Source of the DNA: Odontesthes bonariensis
Taxonomy: Eukaryota; Chordata; Actinopteri; Atheriniformes; Atherinopsidae
Direction of reading: 5' to 3'
Assembly (NCBI RefSeq): GCF_027942865.1
Contig: NC_134515.1
Coordinates: 35,609,025-35,673,024 of the forward strand
Length of the DNA stretch: 64,000 nucleotides
Below the pieces are notes generated by a model. That model was not told the origin of the DNA and did not search any database. It saw nothing but the letters and a program-made list of their open reading frames with translations. Of this stretch, positions 56,202 through 64,000 are shown one piece after another. The position numbers and the translations under genes were made by a program. The number at the start of each line of letters is the position of its first letter. The stretch's first letter is position 1.

Positions 56202-59200
56202 CTATGATAAGCAGACGCTGACCTGAGCACTCTGTCTCTGCATTTTGTGCACAGAGCAGGACGCCGAGTCTTCTTCACATTCCGACTCACGCGCCCGCTT
56301 TCCTGTGACGTTGCCCCTGGCGTGCAGGAGGAGTCCTGAATGTCCTGCAGGAAAACAAGAACACCTTCGTCAGTATCAGAAAAACGCAATCTGGTGGATG
56401 TGAGAGCAATGACTTCAGTCAAGAGAAGAGAGAGTAAAATTAGTGTAAAAGTGTTGCCTCTTGTGGAAACACTCAAACTTACAAAAGAGGAAAAATATTT
56501 GACCATCTCATTGAAAACAGTTAATTCAAATGTTTACTCAATCAAAAACGAGTTTTTAGGAACAGCTCCAGCATACTCTTGTATGAGGGTTGGCAGCACA
56601 TAAAAGCCCACCTGGGTGTTGAGGCACAGCAAACTCATGGAAGAGTCGGCTGCTGGTGATGGTCTGGCTGGCGTCTGGCACTGAGTGGTATCCTGCAGAA
56701 AGCACAATCAACTTTGTGGTTTGCTCATAATGATGACATCCACAGTCATTTAAACACCAATCACTTCCAACCAAGCTGTTGCAATAATGTTGATCTGTTT
56801 GGTTTTGTGTGCTAAATCACCAGGATGAATGATTATAGCTCCTTTGACATTATTAGCAATCACGGTTACAGCTCGTCCTGGTCATGTGATACAGCTGTCC
56901 TTGTCCCAGCATACATGCAAGGGACCAGAATTAAGTTCTGAAACCATATACGTCCAACGCAGTGACTGCAGACTGGATGAAAATCATTTCTGGAGGAGAC
57001 GATCTAGCCAAATTCGCTGGATAGACGTTACCTGATTGGTTCTTTTTGTCAGACGACACTGCGTTTATAAAATCTGGATTTCATTAAAGCAGAGCCACAG
57101 TTTGAAATCGCTTTAAACAATAACTTTTTAGACTTATTTTCAGTGACAGTTTTCTGACGCGTTTCTCCATTCGACAAAAGAAAAACATGATTGAAAACAG
57201 CTTTAATATGTAGACGTGCTTCCTACAGGTTTTTATAAATAAATCAAATGGAAAATATGAGGAAAAGTCCATGTCAACGAGTGCTCTACCATGCTGTTGG
57301 TGATTTTGGCGCAGTTTGTGCATTCGCTGTTGCGGTTGTCCAACACTGCTTGGCCCAATCTGTTCTTCGCTGTCCAAGTTGAGGAGGTTGTTTCCGCTAC
57401 CGTTACCCGTAGCAACCGAGCTTCCTGACACTCCAGGCACTGAAAAAAAGAAAAAACACAAAGGAAGGCATCATACCAGTTATAAACAATAACAACTGCA
57501 AAAAGAGGAACAATAAAGCTGCGGTCGGCAACTTTTTTTTAGTCATATTAGCTTGAACTGTCATGGGATTCTGGAAGTAGAATATTAAATAGGCTGTTTA
57601 GGAAAAATAACGAAATCTGTAGCTCCCTCTGAAGCCTGTAATCATGCTTGCAAAAACCGAGCGCTCCCGGCTGTTTTTAACCAATCAAGTTAGGGTGGAG
57701 GAATCCTACCTGTCAATCACAACTTGTGCACACGCTGCTGAGCGTGAGTCTGCCCCAGCTTGTGTGCGCTCACACTGGTGTGAACTCACGTGCACAACCT
57801 CGTCCACAGAGGGGGAGGGGTTTGGGGGGCGATTCGGAGCTTGTTAGAGGTTGGGGGAGGGACCTGAAAGTTGTATCAGTTCAAATTTTCCGACTTTAGA
57901 CTCGCAATTTTGAAAACCTGCCGACTGCATCTTTAATTGAAGAAAATGTGTTTCATTTCAAACTTCACTCACAATGTGAGTTATTGTTGTTGGTCCCCGG
58001 CTGCTGCTCTCCAGGAGAGTATGCCATGATCCCTCCGTTCCCATTTCCATTGGTGGATGGTACTGACGCCAACAGGCCTGAAAAGGAAAAACATGTACAT
58101 ACACATTTCTTTTTTGAGAAATCAAAAATGATTCCAAGACAGATTCTCTTAGGATTAGCATGACTTAATATATTTACATCAACATACTTTGATCATCAAA
58201 ACCCCACTGATACAGTTTCCATAAGGGAGCCAGTGCAGTTCGGGGGACTTGATTATTTTTTGAGGTCGTGGAAGTGGAAAAGACTCTGGGGGTGGATTGG
58301 ATTTTATGATAATCTGTACAGCATCACATGGAGGTCTGGGACAGCCTCTGGACAGGAAGATTGGAGTGGCTGTGACCCTTTTTAAAAAAGGTGGTATGTT
58401 CCAATTATAGGGAGATCCCACTTCTCAGTCTCCCTGGAAATATCTGTGAAAGGGTGCCGGAGAGAAGAGGTCAGGCAGACAACTGAACGTCAAGTTGGGA
58501 GTAGCAATGTGGTTTTTCATCCTAACCATGGAACAATGGACCAGCTCTTTACCCTCGCAGGGATACTAGAGAGTGCGTGGGAGGTTGCATTTTGTGGAAC
58601 TGGAGAAGGGATATGACCCTCATGATGTACTCTGAGAGGTGCTTTGGAAGTATTGGGTACAAGTACCTTTGATTTAAGTGGCCCTGTACAAGAAGAGCAG
58701 AAACCTGGTTTGCATTCCATGCAGGAATCAGGCTGGTTCCTTGCATAGCAGGGGCCCTTTGTCACTCTTTGCATAACATTTATGGACAGAAATTGGAGGT
58801 GCTGCCAGGGGATGGAGAGTTTCCGGTTCAGTTCAGGATTGCATCTCTGCTTACTGCTGATGATGCTCCCTGAGTGAAGACCAAGTGTGAAGCAACCTGG
58901 ATGAGAATGAATCCCTCCAAGCCTGAGGCCATAGTCAGAGAAGGGTGGATTTTCCTTCCCCTTTTGGAGTGCGTCGCTGCCTTAAGCGGAGGAGTTGAAG
59001 TATTTCAGGGTCTTGTTCATGAGTTGGGAGTAAAATAGAGCAGGATATTAGCGGATGGATTGGTACTCTGCAAGACTGTTGCTTTGCCAAAACAGGAAGC
59101 TGTTTATTTACTAGTTAATATACGAGCCTGAAATTAAGAGTTGCTACTCCCCCACATCCACAGGAGCCACTTCAGGCGGTTTGGTCATGATGCCTTCTAG

Positions 59201-62200
59201 ATGCCTCCAAAGGGAGGAGTTTCAAGCCCTACCGGGGGCTGGCCACGAGGCCTTGGGACAGACTCAGGACTTGTTGGATTATACACTATGTTGCCAAAAG
59301 TATTGGTTCATCTGGCTTTACACACACATGAACTTAAGTGACATCCCATTCTTAATCCATAGGGTGAATGTGGAATATTTAGCAGCGAGGAAATGTCACC
59401 ACTGGACTTGTTGCACAGGTGGCATCCTATCATGGTACCACGCTGGAATCCACTGAGCTCCTGAGAGCGAGCCATTCTTTCACAGATGTTTGTAGAAGCA
59501 GTCTGCATGCCGAGGTGCTGGGATTTATACACCTGTGGTTGTGGCAGTGATTGGAACACCTGAATTTAATTATTTGAATGGGTGAGTGAATTCTTTTGGC
59601 AATATAGTGTATCTGTCGACTGGCTCGGGAATGCCTTGGAGTCCGGAAGAGCAAGAAGAGGTGGTGGAGGGACACGGAGGTCTGATGATCTCTGCTTATA
59701 CTGTCAAACTTGTTCTACAATTACAACCTCAAAGGGGAACACAAGCTGCTCAAATGTTGAGCAATTTATTGATCTCTTACCCAGTCCCCTGTATCGGCTC
59801 AGCTGCTGGTAGATCTGCTTCATCCTCTCTATGTTGAGCCGGCTTGCTTCTGCGTGGTGCACCATGGGCTTTGGGTAATGGACGCCTATGATGCACTTGG
59901 CTGCAGCTTGCACAGCCTCTGGGGCGTTCCATGGGTCATAGATGTACTTGGCAGGGAAACCTCGGAGGACAGGTAAGTATCGCCTGGAAGCACACGGAAA
60001 CATTAGATTTGCTGGCTTGTGCCAATGGGTAAAAATTAAATCAGGGGTGGGAGTCAAACTTTTGCAGAAATGAAAATGTTATGAGAAAAAGAATTTCTAA
60101 AAAAATATCTAATAGTTGTAACTGCTGTGTTGCCATTAGTGAACTCTTCTTTTCAAATAACTTAACACATTGACTCCCAAGTCACGTAAAACTACGTTTT
60201 TACTGCCCATGCGTTGGCTCCCACATGGTAAAAATACGTTTTTACGGTTTTTTTATGGATTCTGAATCTATACATTCTAATGCACATTCTGTGTGATTTT
60301 TGTAATTATGTGATGAACAGAACTGACATAGATGGCAGTCAAAAACTGGTGTCATCATCTGGACATTTTGATCATTACGCCAATGGCTTTGCGTCAACTC
60401 AAGAACAATTTTGATAACGCTGCATTGATTGTTGTGCATTTCCGCATTTTGTCCAATCGCACGTGTTGGTTTCCAGAGGGTGGCGGTAAAGTAACATAAA
60501 CAAACAACAAGAAGGAGAAGAAGACACGCGACAAGTCTAAGGAGGCGGTCTTATGAACAGGTTAGCTTTGCAACATGCGACACGACGCAAATCCTCTGAC
60601 CCGGATATGTAAGTATCTAAAGTGCGACAGGCTGAAAGAGCGCACGTTTCACAAAAGCCCCGATATCTCAGTTTGTTGTTGATTTTGGTGGATACCGCCT
60701 TGGTTTAGCTAAGGATAGCTCGCTAATGGCGGCACCTAGAGACACGCAGTTTTGACCCACAAAGAGTTTAAAGTCTCAGCTTTCAAACGAGCCATAACAT
60801 GTTTCAGTGGCCCTATCACATAATATGCTGTGACTGTACAAAAAACGTCAAAAAAATGGTTTAGAACGCTGGGATTCTACGACATAATTCTGTAAAAACC
60901 GCCGGTATTCAGTGTGTTAAGATGCATTCAAAATTCCGTGCAGCTGTATTTTTTGTAATCTCTATTGATAATAAATACAGTGTTTTTAACAATATTGTTG
61001 TATCTTATACCTTTTGTATCTTATAATAGATTTATTTTTCAGTTTTCCAGCCCACATATGTACTCTAATAACCAATAAGAGCATGCTTACGGGGGAAAAT
61101 AGTTGCTCCAAAATGAAAAGTACAAACAACCACCACACTGCACAAAATACTACAGTACATGAGAGTACGAGCACAAAATCTCTGCTCTTCAAGTCTGAAA
61201 GTCTTTAATGAACTTTTAGAGATTCTGGCACTGAAGTGAGTTACTATCAGAGTGCACCGTGAAGACCAAAGCAACATTTACTGTGAGATGGTGTGACAGC
61301 AGCCACACCGCAGACAAAAAGTGTGTTCCTCCAAGAGATGAAGCCAATCAAACACTAACTGCATCAAAGTAGAGAACTCAACATCTCCCAGTAGCGTTTC
61401 CCTGGGCTGTCGTGGATTTGCTCCATGTGACAAAGAGAAGCCACCTGCCTACTCCACTTGGTCCGACCTTACCGAGTCAGAGGAGGGGAGACGGGACAGA
61501 GGAAGGGGGGCGAGTGGAACTGTGGGCGGCAGCATAGTGAGAGAGGGGCGGGGACCAGTGTGGTGTGGCCTTGTGGACCGACACGCACACACGACAGACG
61601 GCACTCTGGTTGCTACGGAGATTGCACCATCACTACAGAGATCACTGTGGATTGGGTTGATGATGCTAGGAGACGTCTACTGTAACACGCGAGTGTGACC
61701 CCCCCCCCAAACACTGACCTGAGAAGGTGAATGGTGGAAAGGTTCTGCCATTGAGAAATCTGTTTTTGGATTTCTGGTTTAACTTCATTCTACAGCAGGA
61801 TGAAGTTAAAGGATTAGTTACAAACCGACTTTCTGCTTGTCCGGCTCTTTGACCAGGTATCGAATGAGGGCAGAAGTGGCTAAAAAAAAAAACAATTAGA
61901 AACATTCCCATGGTTCCCTAATGTGCATGTAATAGCCCCTTTTTAAAGCTCAGTGTCCACATGCATGTGCCCTCAATTTATATCTGCCTGTAGAATTGAA
62001 GCTGAATAACTAAGGTTAGCCTAAGAGTTCTTTGTCAATGACAGAAGTCTTCCATTATACCTCACAGCTCCAGCCCCCCCCCCCCTCCAGAAAAGAGGTC
62101 ACAGCTGCTCCCCCTTTCCCCCAGACTGTGGTGGTTAACTTTTAAGTGGTCAGCGGGCCCAAAGCCCCCCCTGCTGACTGTCCCCTCCCACAGCCACAGT

Positions 62201-63514
62201 GCCACACTCTGGGCTGGCCCAGTAGGAAGACCCCCTCATTTCACCAAAAAGGACCACAACCCTTTTGCCAGGAAGATCCGCGACCTGCCAATAGCAAGCA
62301 GTCCTACAGCAGACAGTGGGTGGCATGGTAGGAACGTTTCTACATATGTGCAGTCCAGAGAGACAGAGGGAACAAGGGTTCCCATCCAGGTTGGGAGGCT
62401 CAGCTCTAGGCACCAAGGGGCGATACCATGAAAGGTACCCACCTGATGAAGTCCCCGTTGGGGTCGGTGCGCCGGCCGAAGCCCACGGGGCAGTAGCAAT
62501 GGAAAAACTGCTGAAAAAATGAACTGCAGGACAGCCACATCCAGCTGCCGGCGTTCACACTCCAGTCTGCATCCAGCAGCAACTCTTCAAAAACCTGCAG
62601 GACCACCAGAAACAGACCGATATTTTAAACTCGACGCAGATGTTTCTCAATGTGTTTCTGTGTCTGTGATCATGCTTTCAGGTCTCTTAAATGGAAGTGT
62701 GTTTGCCAGTTCACTAAATGACCAAAAACATTTTTCTTGAAAAGTAGATTTAGTCAATTTTAAATGAATAACAAATAAGTTATTTGCTTAAACCAATATA
62801 TTTGGGTATTTGAAGTGACTACCAACAACGAATTGCAGACATCTCTATTGAGCTAGACAATGAAACCAGATTAGCATGCAAACTGCCGCCATCATTACAT
62901 TGTGAAACGACTTTGTTGGTGTGCACAAATCCCATTTTGTTCACATTTAAAAGGCAACAGGTAGACAGAAGACCAGTTCAACACGTGACTTGTGTCAGGA
63001 CTGTCTCTAAATGAGAGATAAGCACCAATGGTCTGATGGTACTGACTGTCGACAAGACAAGTATTTAAGAAATAAATCAATCATATCATTCTTTAGTCAT
63101 TAGCAGTTGAAAACATACAGTTTGTTCAGTCAACCTGCACGCTTTGTGGAGATCAGCAACATCTAAATCCTACTAAATGTTAGTCCCTCGCCTCCTCCTC
63201 ACCTTCATCCCCTCCTCCCAGCTGATCCACAGGTCCCCTCTGGTGAGGAAGCAGGCCACAGCATGCCTGGCGAGGTGATGGATCCAGCCCTCCTGCCTTA
63301 GCTGAGTCATGATGGCGTCTATCCAGGGAAAGCCTGTCTTGGCTTCAGCCCATTTGGCAAGAGCTTCGGGATTTTTGTCCCAGGGGATGCGAACGCAGAT
63401 GGGGTTTCCTTCCATCTTGTCAAAGCGGGGGTTGTTGGTCGCCGCCGTGTAGAAAAACTCACGCCAAAGCAACTGGCCATATAGGGAGAGCGGAGGAGAA
63501 CTGTTCTTTTTCAC
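56202..63514 (-). CDS. cry1: CRY1-type cryptochrome, 3' seven exons (5' end beyond window)
   Basis: Cryptochromes of this type repress CLOCK-BMAL1 in the circadian feedback loop. Exons, 5' to 3': 63203-63514, 62443-62594, 59781-59983, 57973-58077, 57290-57439, 56612-56692 and 56202-56344. All have GT-AG sites and compatible phases, giving 381 residues. The FAD-binding photolyase-homology part is clear: [73 protein letters not shown] and [20 protein letters not shown]. The tail follows: [40 protein letters not shown] and a basic/acidic [20 protein letters not shown]. Choices such as [14 protein letters not shown] and [16 protein letters not shown] fit CRY1, not CRY2; which fish cry1 paralogue is not settled. 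The last exon is read to TAG at 56202; splicing at CAG/GTCAGC near 56225 to an unseen exon is possible. Exons for the first part of the protein lie past 64000. Confidence 0.95.
57513..57936 (-). mobile_element. TTAA MITE family A, copy 4 (cry intron)
   Basis: Same orientation and nearly the same sequence as copy 3. Right TTAA at 57933-57936; the left flank reads ATAA, one change from TTAA. Lies in the intron between 57439 and 57973. Confidence 0.88.
58190..59090 (+). pseudogene. Rex/RTE-like LINE reverse transcriptase remnant (cry intron)
   Basis: Across shifted plus-strand frames one can read a KKGG...LLSLPGK-like block, an EQWTSSL block equivalent to the usual [18 protein letters not shown] and later YLLMMLPE-like remains. 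The order fits the reverse transcriptase of the same fish family as 24362-24756. Heavily decayed, about 0.9 kb. Confidence 0.6.
59284..59609 (-). mobile_element. Tc1-like deletion derivative (cry intron)
   Basis: CACTATGTTGCCAAAAGTAT and the inverse ending GGCAATATAGTG, flanked by TA (59282-59283 and 59610-59611). Only 326 bp remain: both ends plus the transposase N-terminus ([32 protein letters not shown]) of the family seen in full at 49209-50446. Confidence 0.92.
60162..60920. mobile_element. TTAA-flanked non-autonomous element (cry intron)
   Basis: TTAACACATTGACTCCCAAG on the left and GGTATTCAGTGTGTTAA on the right, with TTAA at 60162-60165 and 60917-60920. 759 bp, non-coding, piggyBac-like by its ends. 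Confidence 0.8.
60921..62442 (-). other. cry intron, rest
   Basis: No additional exon is needed, as the exons at 62443-62594 and 59781-59983 join in phase. Poly-C runs lie at 61700-61708 and 62077-62086. Nothing else recognised. Confidence 0.6.
62595..63202 (-). other. cry intron
   Basis: Simple intron between two photolyase-homology exons. No element recognised. Confidence 0.6.
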
Positions 63515-64000
63515 CTGAAGAAATGTAAACACAAACAGAAAATAGGACATTTATTTTTAGAAAACAGCGGAGGAAGGTATAAGGTATCGAGTTTTTCTGA
63601 CTTCTGCTGAAGCAGCATGAGACATATCTGCATTTAGTTGGAAGATCTCTAAAGCAGCTATGACAGTGCACACAATTTGCAGTCTGATCCAGTTAGATGG
63701 GGTCATTCTGATTCTAAAACACTCATCAGCTGCACTGGACACTTTTGTCATGTTATAGAAGATGAATTCATCCTTTACGACTATCAGTGATGTGGACTTC
63801 TTAAGGGGAGGAATAATCAAAAATAGAGGTGATAAAAATGTGCATGTGAATTAAAAAAAGGAAGCAGTTCAAATGGATGTAAATGTTAGTAATTAAGTAT
63901 TCATTTGAAAGCCGATTGAATTAAACTATGTTTCATCATTAAACCAGCCAGCTCTGTTGTGGACATATAAAGTATTTAATAATCATTCATAAGATTATAC
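63515..64000 (-). other. cry intron running off the window
   Basis: No further cryptochrome exon is present before the right edge; the next upstream exon must lie past 64000. Confidence 0.6.

Overview
The window reads as nuclear DNA of a ray-finned (teleost) fish. It carries spliced vertebrate genes with conserved GT-AG introns, long (CA)n and (GAA)n microsatellites, and a dense, nested set of repeats typical of teleosts: Tc1/mariner, hAT, PIF/Harbinger and pogo DNA transposons, TTAA-site MITEs, L2-, Rex/RTE-, L1- and Tx1-type LINEs, and tRNA-derived SINEs. Nothing suggests bacterial or organellar DNA.

Three host genes can be rebuilt exon by exon, all on the minus strand. (1) rps21, ribosomal protein S21, is complete: five coding exons between 11594 and 15481 give 83 codons, with a 5'TOP-like non-coding first exon near 16000-16031 and a poly(A) signal at 11557-11562. 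(2) A three-exon secreted cytokine-like gene of the IL-17 type lies at 19106-21666 (119 codons). (3) The 3' two thirds of a CRY1-type cryptochrome gene (seven coding exons, 56202-63514) runs off the right edge, where its 5' exons must lie. The introns of all three genes hold mobile elements.

The centre of the window (about 24.1-47.1 kb) is a nest of mobile elements bounded by two inverted arms of about 2.7-4 kb (24136-27007 and 42927-47068). The arms are near identical but differ by later insertions: a TTAA MITE only in the left arm and a Harbinger element only in the right. Between them lie an L1-like LINE split by a Harbinger-like MITE, a nearly intact 6-kb Tx1-clade LINE sitting in the (GAA)n tract of that MITE, and a 6.3-kb region with 392-bp inverted termini. 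That region holds a pogo transposase remnant and a second pogo-like element carrying an unrecognised multi-exon gene.

The Tx1-type LINE is the most notable single feature. Its ORF1 and ORF2 overlap in a TAATG stop-start, each ORF is broken by only one apparent single-base homopolymer indel, ORF1 contains two in-frame minisatellites, and the element is flanked on both sides by GAA repeats. Other notable structures are a 1.9-kb foldback at 16.3-18.2 kb, a THAP-encoding element inserted in a LINE at 2.6-3.9 kb, four copies of one TTAA MITE family, and a 20-bp-arm hairpin just downstream of the apparent cryptochrome stop codon. Coordinates come from reading splice sites, terminal repeats and target duplications by eye; no database search was possible.
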